Positions 9,595-18,041 of a stretch of 64,000 bases of DNA are shown piece by piece (position 1 is the first letter of the stretch; each line of letters opens with the position of its first letter). The stretch is from JACCVG01 sp963790245 (lineage in GTDB: Bacteria; Actinomycetota; Thermoleophilia; Solirubrobacterales; Thermoleophilaceae). The notes beneath the pieces are model-generated. The model ran no database searches, was not told where the DNA came from, and worked only from the letters and a program-made list of their open reading frames with translations. Both the position numbers and the translations under genes were made by a program. The DNA lies in NCBI GenBank assembly GCA_963790245.1, contig CAWBNP010000002.1, forward strand, positions 1,860,001 to 1,924,000, in the 5' to 3' direction.

Positions 9595-10865
9595 ATGGGC
9601 AAAGTCGTAAACCTCGACCAGGGGACGAAGGCCCGCCCGGACGCCGCGGCCAAGCCTCAGCCGCGTAAACCGCGCCAGTCGCGAACGGCACTCGTGCTCG
9701 GCGGCGGCGGCTTCACCGGCGGCGTCTACGAGATCGGTGCGCTACGCGCGCTCGACCTGCTCGCGGTCAACCGGACGGTCAACCAGTTCGACGTCTACGT
9801 GGGCACCAGCTGCGGATCGTTCGTCGCGAGCCTGGTCGCCAACGGCGTGACACCCGAGGAGATGATGCGGGTCGTCAACACGCAGGTGCCCGACGGCGAT
9901 CCGTGACATCGATCTCGGCACCCTGATGCGTCCCAACTACCTCGACTTCGTGCGCAGCGCCGCGCTGCTGCCGCTGCGGACCGTCGGGATCATTCGATCG
10001 ATGCTCGGCAACCTCGGCTCGCCTCGCTGATGGACTTCGGCGTCGGTCTCGCCGAGGCGCTCCCCTCCGGGCTCTACAACGGCGCCGGTCTCGAGTCCTA
10101 CGTCGCCGAGGCGCTCGCCGACCCCGACCGGTCCAACGACTTTCGGATGCTCGCCAACGAGCTCTTCCTGACTGCGACCGACCTCGACACCTGCGAGCGG
10201 ATCGTGCTCGGTGGGCCAGACTGGGAGGACGTGCCGATCTCGCAGGCCGTCGCCGCGTCCATCGGCGCTGCCGATCGTCTTCAAGCCCGTCGAGTACGGG
10301 CCGACCAGCTGATCGACGGCGGGATCCGCTCCACCACCAACGTCGACATCGCCGTGGAGCAACGGGGCCAAGTTCGTGATCGTGGTCAACCCGCTCGTGC
10401 CCTATGTCAACGACTTCCAGAAGGTCATCCCGACGATGCTCGGCAGCCGCGTGCGGCGGGTCTCCGACATGGGATTCGCGCAGTCGGCTACCAGACGTTC
10501 AAGCTGCTCGCCCACCAGCGGCTGCATGAGGCCGTCAAGCAGTGGCAGGAGAAGCTACCCAGGGGTCGACATCATCCTGATCGAGCCCGATCCCAACGAC
10601 GAGCTGATGTTCGACACCAACATCATGAACTTCACCAAGCGGGTCGAGATCGCCCGCCACGGGTTCGAGTCGGTCACCCTCAAGCTCGCCAACGACTACG
10701 ACGAGCTGCGCGAGATCTGCGCGCCGGCACGGGATCGAGATCTCGGCCACCCGCGTCCGCAAGGTCGTCCGCCGTTTTGCCAAAGATCCGGAGAAGACCG
10801 CCGGCTGGCGCCGGATCCTGGAGCAGACGACGGGGGCGCTCCTGCGCCAGTCCGGCCAGGGGTAG
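9595..10865 (+). CDS. Patatin-like phospholipase (several frameshifts)
   Basis: A serine lipid hydrolase. The oxyanion-hole GGGGFTGGVYEIGAL, nucleophile elbow GTSCGSF and catalytic DGGIRSTTNVDIAV are all visible, giving the Ser-Asp dyad of patatins. The protein hops between frames near 9901, 10020, 10268, 10300 and several more points up to 10730, but each segment continues the same protein (for example VVNPLVPYVNDFQ, then YQTFKLLAHQRLHEAVKQW, then the C-terminus LLRQSGQG). The start is the ATG at 9595; a GTG at 9568 is an alternative. The substrate is unknown. Confidence 0.82.
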
Positions 10866-10868
10866 CGA

Positions 10869-11957
10869 CTACAGCTTCTCGAGTGCGGTGATCAGTCGGC
10901 CGGTCGCCGCCGCGCCCCGAATCGCGACGCGGATGTGGTGCTCGCCGATGTGGTCGCCGTGGGCGACGCGGATCCCCTGGCGCAGCAGCCGGGCGGAGAG
11001 CTCGGCGCCTGCGAGTCCGCCCGAGGCGATTCGCACGAAGTTGGCCTCGGAAGGCTCCGTGTCGACTGCGGTCTCAAGCACCGCCCCGAGCAGACGTCCG
11101 CGCTGATTGATCACGAGCTCGCGGCGGCGCTCGATCTCCAGGTCGCCGATCTTGAGCGCGTGGGCGACACCTGCCTGGGTGAGCGCGTTGACGCCGAGGA
11201 CCGGCGCGATCGCGGCCAGGAGCGGCCCGGCTTGGCTCGATCCGACCGCGTATCCCGCCCGTAGCCCGGAGAGACCGTAGATCTTCGAGAACGTGCGAAA
11301 GACGATCACCCGCGGGTGGCTATCGGTCAGCCGCAGCACGGCATCCGCGGGCTCGACGTCCTGGAACTGGATGTAGGCCTCGTCGATCAGCAGGTGGACG
11401 TGCTCGGGCAGGTTCGCGGCGAGCTCGCCGACCGCCTCCGCGGACGTGTAGGTCCCGGTCGGATCATTCGGGTTGCAGAGCGCGACGATCCTGGTTCGCG
11501 GACTGACGGCCGCCCCGATCGCTGCGACCGATCCGACCGGCACCGCCTGCGCACCCGCGGCGTGGGCCATCAGGGGGTAGAGCGGATAGGAGGGCCACGG
11601 CGTCACTAGGTCGTCGCCCTCGCGGAGCAGACGGAGCGCGACCGCCTGGAGCAGCTCCGTCGACCCGTTGCCGAATGCGACGCGCTCGGGATCGACTTCG
11701 TGTCGCGCTGCGAGCGCCTCACGCACGACGGTGGCCGACCTGTCCGGGTAGCCGTTGACGTTGCCGCGCGCCGCGAAGATCGCCGCGTTCATGACCTCTG
11801 CGTCAGGAAAATCCGGCCACTCGGTGCCGGCGAGATCGAGCTCCGAGACCCGTTCGAGCGCGAGCGCCTTCTCACGCGCGCTGCGTGCGCGCAACCCGCG
11901 GTTGAACTCCTCCTCGCTCAGATCGTCGAACTGGCGGTAGTAATCGAGCAGACCCAT
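10869..11957 (-). CDS. HisC-like pyridoxal-phosphate aminotransferase
   Basis: A 362-residue class I/II aminotransferase. The substrate-loop region NGYPDRS, the phosphate-binding ALCNPNDPTGTYT, LLIDEAYIQF and the PLP lysine in FRTFSKIYGLSGLRAGYA match histidinol-phosphate aminotransferases. No other his genes are nearby, so it could be HisC or a related aromatic aminotransferase. It is convergent with the patatin gene, with 3 bases between the stops, and lies 16 bases after a membrane-protein gene on the same strand. Confidence 0.85.
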   Translation of the reverse strand: MGLLDYYRQFDDLSEEEFNRGLRARSAREKALALERVSELDLAGTEWPDFPDAEVMNAAIFAARGNVNGYPDRSATVVREALAARHEVDPERVAFGNGSTELLQAVALRLLREGDDLVTPWPSYPLYPLMAHAAGAQAVPVGSVAAIGAAVSPRTRIVALCNPNDPTGTYTSAEAVGELAANLPEHVHLLIDEAYIQFQDVEPADAVLRLTDSHPRVIVFRTFSKIYGLSGLRAGYAVGSSQAGPLLAAIAPVLGVNALTQAGVAHALKIGDLEIERRRELVINQRGRLLGAVLETAVDTEPSEANFVRIASGGLAGAELSARLLRQGIRVAHGDHIGEHHIRVAIRGAAATGRLITALEKL

Positions 11958-11973
11958 CGCGGAACGGGCGCGG

Positions 11974-12459
11974 TCAGTTGGCCCGCGGGGAGAAGAACTG
12001 CGACCCGGGGCCCTCGATCACGAACAGCCAGATGCAGAAGGCCGAAACGCCGACTGCGATGCTGACGACGAAGATCCACTCGATCATGCCGCTGCGCTGC
12101 GTCACGCCGCTCGCCCGTCGCGTGAGGATCCACGCGTGATCGAGCCGTTTGGCGATCGCGAGCGTGCCGAACAGGGTGAACAGCATCCCGGTGAAGGCCA
12201 CCACGATCCCGACCTCGACCGATCCGGTCTGGTAGTCGACGTGTGAGCCGACCCAGAGCCAAGCCATCGGCTGCGGTCCCCAGAGCGTCGCAAGCACGAG
12301 GATCTCGACCGCGAGGATCCCGCGCGCGATGAACCGGTCGATCCGCTGCCGCCGCGGCTCCAGTCGCCCGGGACGGCCGCGGTAGCGGACCGGAGCGGTC
12401 CCCGGTCGCCGGCCGATGAAGAGCCCCCCGGTGTCGGTCGGGTCGTTTCGTGGTGCCAC
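11974..12459 (-). CDS. Small membrane protein of unknown function
   Basis: 161 residues with an Arg-rich N-terminus of about 45 residues and three hydrophobic segments (near 48-68, 83-103 and 127-147). The basic N-terminus should be cytoplasmic. No family is recognised. It precedes the HisC-like gene on the same strand by 16 bases, so they may be co-transcribed, but no functional link is evident. Confidence 0.65.
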   Translation of the reverse strand: MAPRNDPTDTGGLFIGRRPGTAPVRYRGRPGRLEPRRQRIDRFIARGILAVEILVLATLWGPQPMAWLWVGSHVDYQTGSVEVGIVVAFTGMLFTLFGTLAIAKRLDHAWILTRRASGVTQRSGMIEWIFVVSIAVGVSAFCIWLFVIEGPGSQFFSPRAN

Positions 12460-12511
12460 CCCTCGAGTCTAGGGACCGAACGGGTCCGGGCGATCCGCCC
12501 GACGGGTGGTT

Positions 12512-14312
12512 CTAAGCGGCGTAGAGCTCGTCGACCTCGCCTGCGAACTTCTCGTTGACGATGTTGCGCTTGACCTTGAGCGTCGGCGTCAGCTCGCCGG
12601 TCTCCTGGGAGAGATCGTGGTCGAGGATCTTGAACCTCTTGATCTGCTCGACCGGGCCGACCCGCCGTTGACCTCGTCGACGACCTTCTGGACCTCCGCG
12701 CGCATCAGCTCGGAGTCGGGCAGGTCTTCGACGTCCAGACCGTGCTCCTCGGCGAATGCCGGCGCCTCCTCCGGGTCGAGCGTGATCAGCGCGATCAGGT
12801 ACGGCCGCCGATCGCCGACCACCACCGCCTGCGAGATCCAGCGGTTCTGCTTGAGGCCGTTCTCGAGGTTGGCAGGCGTGATGTTCTTGCCGCCGGCGGT
12901 GATGATGATGTCCTTCTTGCGACCGGTGATGAACAGGAAGCCGTCCTCGTCGATGCTGCCGAGGTCGCCGGTGTGGAGCCAGCCGTCGTCGAGTGTCTCG
13001 GCTGTGGCGTCTGGGTTCTTGTAGTAGCCCTTGAAGATGTTCGGGCCCTGAGCAGGATCTCGCCGTCCTCCGCGATCCGGATCTCCTGGCCGGGAGCGGC
13101 TTGCCGACCGAGCCGAACCGGAACTCGCCGAGCTAGTTGACCGTCGCGACGGTCGAGGTCTCGGTCATCCCGTAGCCCTCGAGCACCGGAACCCCGCACG
13201 CGTAGAAGAACTCGAGGATCTCCTGCGCGATCGGCGCCGCGCCGGTGACGCACTGGCGGATGTTCCCGCCGAAGAGTCGCGCGGACGTTCTTGTAGAGCG
13301 CCTCGTCGGCCTGGTCGAACCCGGCCTGGAGCTCGGCGGGCACGTCCTGCGCCGGCTCGCCTGCATCTGCCGGACCTTGATGCCCGACCTGCGACCGCCT
13401 GGGCGAGCTGCTCCTTGTCCGGAGCCGCGTTGGTGGCGAGCGTGTAGATCTTCTCGAAGATCCGCGGCACCGACGGGAAGTAGGTCGGCTTGACCTCCTG
13501 GAGGTTGGGCATGATCTTGGCCGGGTCCTTCTCCCAGTAGGCGAGCGTCGCCCCGAGGTCGATCGTCACGAACTGGACGAGCAGCGCGAAGGCGTGCGCA
13601 AGCGGCAGGAAGAGGTAGGCGACGTCGACCTGCGGCGAGGATCCCCTGGTTCTCCGACCATCGTGGTGACGTTCCGGTAGTTGCGATGGGTGAGGATGCA
13701 CGCCCTTGGGCGGGCCGGTGGTGCCCGAGGTGTAGATGTACACGGCGCTGTCGTCGAGCGTCCGACCGATTCGACGCGCTCGTCGAACTCGGCCTGCTCG
13801 CGTCCGCGACCACGCTCGCGCAGGTCATCGAGCGTGATCGCATCGCCGAGGTCTCCGGACGGCTCGATCACGATGATGAACTCGAGATCGGGGAGGTCGC
13901 CCTGGACCTCGCGGATCTTCGCCAGCTGCTCCGCGTCCTCGACGAAAACCGCTCGCGACTCGGAGTGACTCGAGCACGTAGTGGCATTCCTCGGCGGAGT
14001 TGGTCTGGTAGATCGACACCGAGGCGGCGCCGGCCGGTGAGGATGCCGAAGTTGGCGAACGTCCACTCCGGGCGGGTGTGGCTCAGGATCGAGACGCGGT
14101 CACCCAGCTCGATGCCCAGGTCGATCAGGCCGAGGGAGATCTCGCGGACGGCCGTCGCCGAGCTCGGCGTAGCTGATCTCGATCCACTCACCATCGACCT
14201 TGTGCCGAGCGCCGGAGCACCGCTGTGCGTGCGTGCGGCGATGCGGCAGCAGGTCGGCCATCGTCTTCGAGTTGGTGCTCGCCTCGACAGGCTTAACGGT
14301 TGCGACTTCCAT
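12512..14312 (-). CDS. Long-chain acyl-CoA synthetase (many frameshifts)
   Basis: An AMP-forming fatty-acyl-CoA ligase (FadD/FACL type) that activates fatty acids for oxidation or lipid synthesis. Motifs are present in order but spread over all three frames: HTRPEWTFANFGILT, the P-loop YIYTSGTTGPPKG, LPLAHAFALLVQF, VLEGYGMTETS, DEDGFLFITGRKKDIIITAGGKNI and the C-terminal Lys region TLKVKRNIVNEKF. At least a dozen single-base indels are needed between about 12660 and 14230. The start is the ATG giving MEVATVKPVE and the end is the TAG after ELYAA. Intact stretches with normal family spacing argue for sequence error rather than decay. Confidence 0.85.
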
Positions 14313-14363
14313 CTCTCCTCCTCCTCGGTGCTGCCAGGAGGGCGAAGTGTGATGGGCTTCAGG

Positions 14364-14543
14364 TCAGGCTTTGGCGGTTTCCCGCGGAGCGTCGGTCTGC
14401 TTGAGCGTCTGCTCGAACAGGGTGCGATCGATCCGGCCCTCGAAAATTGGGACGCCCGAGCTCCATGCACTTCAAGATGATCTCGCGTCGGTGCAAGTCC
14501 CGTCTCGCGCCCCGAGCTCGGTGGGCGTCAGGTGAATCGCCAT
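14364..14543 (-). CDS. Tiny HTH-like protein upstream of the acyl-CoA synthetase (frameshifted)
   Basis: Read with three single-base corrections, the minus strand from the ATG at 14543 gives about 57 residues: MAIHLTPTELG, then HRREIILKCMEL, then GVPIFEGRIDRTLFEQTLKQ and a stop at 14364-14366. The pattern of a short helix, a turn and a basic helix followed by GVPIFEGRID resembles the small helical N-terminal domain of IF2 or an HTH stub. It ends 51 bases before the synthetase start on the same strand. The family assignment is a guess; the uninterrupted codon quality after correction supports coding. Confidence 0.5.
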
Positions 14544-14618
14544 AGACCTCTTCCCTTTCGGTGGATCTTCCCTTCGCACGACCAATCTAACGACTCGGCC
14601 CGACGTTGTGAAATCGAT

Positions 14619-15380
14619 CTACACGGGGTTCGGAACGTCGACGAAGACGTGCTCGATGCCGAACCGTGCGGCGAGCCTCTGGCCGAGCGCGATGACGCCG
14701 AGCGTCTCGGTCGCGTAGTGGCCGGCGGCGATGAAGTGGACACCCGCCTCCTGGGCCTCGGCCATCGCCCACTCGCCTGGCTCGCCGGTGAGGAAGCCAT
14801 CGAGCCCGAGGTCGATCGCCGCGCGCAGGTCGCCCGCGGCGCCGCCGGAGACGATGCCGAGCGAGTGGATCGGGTCAGGGCCGGCACCTTGGAGGAGCGG
14901 ATCTCGGCCGAGCCCGTCCCTGATCCGCTCGATCAGGTCGGTCCGTGAGATCCCTTCTGCGGACCGGGCGACGAAGCCGATCGGGCGGCCACCGTGCTCG
15001 GCGAAGCGCTCGGCGCGCTCGAAGCCGAGCAGGTCGCAGAGCAGGGCGTTGTTACCGAGCGCCGGATGCGCGTCGAGCGGGAGGTGGTAGGCCGCCAGCG
15101 CCACATCGGCCGCGAACAACGGCGCCAGCCGTCCGCGCAGGGTGGCATCGATCGAGCGCGGGCGACCGTTCCAGAACAGCCCGTGGTGGCAGAGCACCAA
15201 GCCGGCGCCGTGGTCGGTGATCGCGCGCTCGATCGTCGCGCGGTTGGCCGACACCCCGGTCGCCACCAGCTCGACCGATTCCGAGCCCGGAACCTGCAGC
15301 CCGTTGGGGCAGAGGTCGTCGAAATCCACCGGCACGAGCAGGTCGTCCAGGAAGGCGATGATCTCGCTCAGCGCAGCCAC
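14619..15380 (-). CDS. Nif3-like dinuclear metal-centre protein
   Basis: 253 residues of the NIF3/YbgI/YqfO family, which form toroidal hexamers with a dimetal site. The metal ligands are visible in VLCHHGLFW, AAYHLPLDAHP and IAAGHYATE, with Glu in FLTGEPGEW. Members have been linked to GTP cyclohydrolase-like or DNA-related roles, but the true function is not settled. It lies upstream of the acyl-CoA synthetase cluster on the same strand and is divergent from a small hypothetical gene. Confidence 0.9.
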   Translation of the reverse strand: MAALSEIIAFLDDLLVPVDFDDLCPNGLQVPGSESVELVATGVSANRATIERAITDHGAGLVLCHHGLFWNGRPRSIDATLRGRLAPLFAADVALAAYHLPLDAHPALGNNALLCDLLGFERAERFAEHGGRPIGFVARSAEGISRTDLIERIRDGLGRDPLLQGAGPDPIHSLGIVSGGAAGDLRAAIDLGLDGFLTGEPGEWAMAEAQEAGVHFIAAGHYATETLGVIALGQRLAARFGIEHVFVDVPNPV

Positions 15381-15406
15381 GCCGGTCCAGGCTACAGTCC
15401 GGGCCG

Positions 15407-15667
15407 ATGACCCCGAGCCCCCCGGAGATCCAGGACGCGAGCGAGCAGTTCGTCGCTTCGCTGATGGACACGAATCTCTATTCGATGGGCGCCTACTTCT
15501 CCGACCAGCACCCCGGGCTCGTCGACGAGGTGATCGATCAGAGCCTGGCGATCGAGGAGGCGGGGCTGCGCGGTTATTCCGCGGCGAACGAGATGCCCGT
15601 CGAGGAGACGTTCCAGACGCTGCTGACCGGACTCGCCGTCCGGTACTACAAGGCTGTCGCGGGCTGA
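15407..15667 (+). CDS. Hypothetical 86-residue protein
   Basis: An acidic soluble protein of 86 residues, rich in helix formers, with no signal peptide or membrane segment. It begins 26 bases from the divergent Nif3-like gene and its stop is 4 bases from the convergent transporter gene. No family is recognised. Codon usage matches its neighbours, which favours a real gene. Confidence 0.55.
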   Translation: MTPSPPEIQDASEQFVASLMDTNLYSMGAYFSDQHPGLVDEVIDQSLAIEEAGLRGYSAANEMPVEETFQTLLTGLAVRYYKAVAG

Positions 15668-15671
15668 AGCC

Positions 15672-16526
15672 CTAGGTCCCGGAGGCGCTCAGCGGCGGGG
15701 GGGTCAGCGACGCCGCGACGATCACGAGCGCGAAGGCGAGCAATCGAACCGCGAGCCCGAGTGGGTCGCTCGGTAGCGGCTCTTCGAAGACGATCGGTCC
15801 CGAGGCGATCGTCGAGAGGTTGGCGGCGGCGCAGGTCGCCGCGATCACCGGTACCGCGGGGCCGTCCTGGAGGCTTCGTGCCGAGACGGTCAGGCCGATC
15901 AGTGACGCGATCAGGATCACCGCGGTGAGCGGGTCCAGCAGGAAGGAGACGCTTGCTCCGAGCTCACCGCTGAGCGCCTTGATCGACACATCGGATGCCC
16001 CCCAGAGGAGGCCCGCCGAGATCGCCAGCACGAGTGCGTTGCGCCCCCATCCCGCGAACATCGCCATCAGGCCGGCGGCGCTGAGGAGCGTGACGTAGAG
16101 GGCCAGCACATCCGGCGCGTAGCCGGAGTGGCTCTCGCTGGCGGCGCCCTCGAGCGTCGCTGCGAGGAACGCGAGGCCCAGTGCGGTCAGCGCGACGCCG
16201 ATCCACTCGCGCCGGGTGACCTCGAGGCCGAAGGCGCGGTCGGCGACCACGGTCAGCAGGACCAGGCTGCCTGCGATGACCGACTGGACGAGCGAAATCG
16301 GGGCCAGGGCGAGGGCGGCGACGTGCAGCCCCCAGCCGGCGGTCGCGATCGCCAGGCCCAGCAGGTACCAGCGCGAGCGGAACAGCGCGAGCGAGCCACG
16401 GATCGGAGCGCGGCCGTCGATCTTGGGCGACCGGACCGCGCCGCGGTGCTTGAACAGAAAGCCGGTGATCGATGCGAGCGCGGTCGCCAGGGCGAGCAGC
16501 AGGCCGATTGCCACGGTCGGCGACAC
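15672..16526 (-). CDS. DMT-superfamily (EamA/NIPA-like) membrane transporter
   Basis: 284 residues with about nine hydrophobic helices starting with TVAIGLLLALATALASI and a FKHRGA loop after the first, the layout of small drug/metabolite exporters and NIPA-like magnesium transporters. The internal repeat of the family can be seen (LSLVQSVIAGSL in the first half, GPIVFEEPL in the second). The substrate is not deducible. It sits 39 bases downstream of the Nudix gene on the same strand. Confidence 0.75.
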   Translation of the reverse strand: MSPTVAIGLLLALATALASITGFLFKHRGAVRSPKIDGRAPIRGSLALFRSRWYLLGLAIATAGWGLHVAALALAPISLVQSVIAGSLVLLTVVADRAFGLEVTRREWIGVALTALGLAFLAATLEGAASESHSGYAPDVLALYVTLLSAAGLMAMFAGWGRNALVLAISAGLLWGASDVSIKALSGELGASVSFLLDPLTAVILIASLIGLTVSARSLQDGPAVPVIAATCAAANLSTIASGPIVFEEPLPSDPLGLAVRLLAFALVIVAASLTPPPLSASGT

Positions 16527-16565
16527 GGTTAGCGAGGCTAGTGGAGCGGCCGGGTGGGCCGGCGA

Positions 16566-17177
16566 TCAGGCGTAGCCGGGCTCGCCCGGGAGCAGGACCT
16601 CGGCGTGGTCGTCCTTGACGACGATCCGTGGCGTGATCGACTCGGTGTCGGTCGCGCGGAGGGTGCTGAGAGCGACCTCGACGGATTCGAAGCCCGCAAG
16701 TCGCTGGAGGGTGCGGATCGTCGGGAAGACCAGCATCAGCTCGTCCCGCTCGTGCGCGGCGAGCGCGTCGGCGGCGGTCAGCCAGCGCAGGTCGACGCAC
16801 TCCTGGCCGTCGCAGCGGCCCTCCTGTCCCGCGGGCGCCTCGGTCAGGAAGAACCACGTGTCGAAGCGGGTCGAGACCTCCTTCGGCGTGATCCAGCGGA
16901 CGAACGGGATCAGCTCGGCTCCTGGGTCGAGGGCGATCGCCGCCTCCTCCTGGAGCTCGCGGACCGCGGTTGCGGACGGTTCCTCGCCCGCGTCGACCGC
17001 GCCGCCCGGGAAGACCCAGACCCCGCCCATGAATCGCTGGTCGGGGTGGCGCTGGACGAACAGGATCTCCGGGGCCGTCTCGCCGCGGCGCATCACGACG
17101 GTCGACGCGGCGAGTCGCGGGGTTACCTCCGGCCCGTCGTGCAGCTCCTCGCCCGGCGGCGGGCGGTCCACTCGCAT
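16566..17177 (-). CDS. Nudix hydrolase
   Basis: A 203-residue Nudix protein. The Nudix box runs GGAVDAGEEPSATAVRELQEEAA with the catalytic REXXEE core intact; the usual Gly of EEXGU is Ala. The extra region after it (LDPGAELIPFVRWITPKEVSTRFDTWFFL) is typical of members related to human NUDT19-type CoA hydrolases. The ATG at 17177 was chosen because the longer frame to 17234 would run into the divergent rubredoxin start at 17224. Confidence 0.85.
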   Translation of the reverse strand: MRVDRPPPGEELHDGPEVTPRLAASTVVMRRGETAPEILFVQRHPDQRFMGGVWVFPGGAVDAGEEPSATAVRELQEEAAIALDPGAELIPFVRWITPKEVSTRFDTWFFLTEAPAGQEGRCDGQECVDLRWLTAADALAAHERDELMLVFPTIRTLQRLAGFESVEVALSTLRATDTESITPRIVVKDDHAEVLLPGEPGYA

Positions 17178-17223
17178 CGCTGCAGGGTACCCCTCGGCCC
17201 AGTCGCTCGCTATCTTTTCGGCC

Positions 17224-17406
17224 GTGAGCAGCACCGCAACCGAACAGATGTGGATCTGCGAGTCCTGCGGCTACATCTACGACCCCGCCGAGGGCGATCC
17301 CGACGGCGGCATTCCCGCCGGCACCGCCTTCGAGCTGATCCCCGACGACTGGTTCTGTCCCGTCTGCGGCGCGCGCAAGAAGGACTTCACCGTTTACGAG
17401 GGCTGA
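17224..17406 (+). CDS. Rubredoxin
   Basis: 60 residues. Two CxxCG knuckles, CESCG and CPVCG, spaced by about 30 residues, bind a single iron; YIYDPAEGDPDGGIPAGT and DDWFCPVC are characteristic. It is an electron carrier, often for alkane hydroxylases or oxidative-stress reductases; neither is adjacent. The start is GTG, giving MSSTATEQMW. The gene is divergent from the Nudix gene and its TGA overlaps the ATG of the next tiny frame (TGATG). Confidence 0.95.
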   Translation: MSSTATEQMWICESCGYIYDPAEGDPDGGIPAGTAFELIPDDWFCPVCGARKKDFTVYEG

Positions 17407-17519
17407 TGCGCCGGCGGCTGGTGGTCACCGACTACTCGCCGTCGCGTATCAACGTGGCCGTGCGCGACGGGCGCGTCAAACCGCCCTGTCGGTGTGCTGA
17501 ACCGTCGGCAGTCGCCTAA
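17406..17519 (+). CDS. Tiny protein resembling protease inhibitor I78
   Basis: 37 residues starting at an ATG that overlaps the rubredoxin stop. VVTDYSPSRINVAVRDGRV resembles the core of the I78 inhibitor family, which has a D-Y-x-P-x-R-x-N-v pattern. The tail KPPCRCAEPSAVA does not fit; reading one base out gives TALSVC and an immediate stop, closer to the family ending, so another single-base error may be present near 17480. No signal peptide is seen. Confidence 0.4.
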   Translation: MRRRLVVTDYSPSRINVAVRDGRVKPPCRCAEPSAVA

Positions 17520-17683
17520 CCGGACGAGGCGAAGCCGATCACGACGGCGAGGGTCGCAAACGCCGTCGCAACGATGATCGACCACTGGACGATGCGTGCG
17601 CGACGCTGCTCGCGACGGTAGTCGGCGCGCAGCTGCTCGACCCGCTCGTCGGTTTCGTCCTGGTACCACGAGGCGCGGCTCAT
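17516..17683 (-). CDS. Small single-pass membrane protein
   Basis: 55 residues from the ATG at 17683: a charged helix (QLRADYRREQRRARIVQW) followed by one hydrophobic C-terminal helix. This is a tail-anchored layout with a likely cytoplasmic coiled segment. It overlaps the preceding plus-strand frame by 3-4 bases in convergent orientation. No family is recognised. A longer frame to 17845 runs over the divergent gene and was not used. Confidence 0.55.
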   Translation of the reverse strand: MSRASWYQDETDERVEQLRADYRREQRRARIVQWSIIVATAFATLAVVIGFASSG

Positions 17684-17729
17684 TTCGCTGAGGCTAGCGC
17701 GGGCGGCCCAGCGAGTAGCGTCCGCGGCG

Positions 17730-17984
17730 ATGCCTGAACGCTTCCCGATCGCCCAATGGCCCAACCCGCCCCTCTGGGCCGCGCTGGTCGCGCTTCTGAT
17801 CAGTCGACTGGCGGAAGGTCTGGCCGCCGGGATCGCCCAGGGCATCTTCTACCTGGCGATCGGCGCATGGGCCTATCTGGAGATCGCCGAGGGCGTCAAC
17901 TGGTTCCGGCGGCTGCTCGGGGTTCTCGTCGCCGGGTACCTGGCGGTGAAGTTCGGGCTCCAGTTCGGGCCAGGAGCTTCCTAG
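17730..17984 (+). CDS. Small membrane protein of unknown function
   Basis: 84 residues with two or three hydrophobic helices (near 15-30, 33-50 and 60-78) separated by a short amphipathic loop, AEGVNWFRRLLG. It is divergent from the 55-residue membrane protein, 46 bases apart. No family is recognised; similar small proteins are common in actinobacteria without known function. Confidence 0.6.
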   Translation: MPERFPIAQWPNPPLWAALVALLISRLAEGLAAGIAQGIFYLAIGAWAYLEIAEGVNWFRRLLGVLVAGYLAVKFGLQFGPGAS

Positions 17985-18041
17985 CCCCAGGCGTCCGGTC
18001 TGCGCGCCAAGCTCAGCGGCTTGCGCCACTCACCGCCTGAG

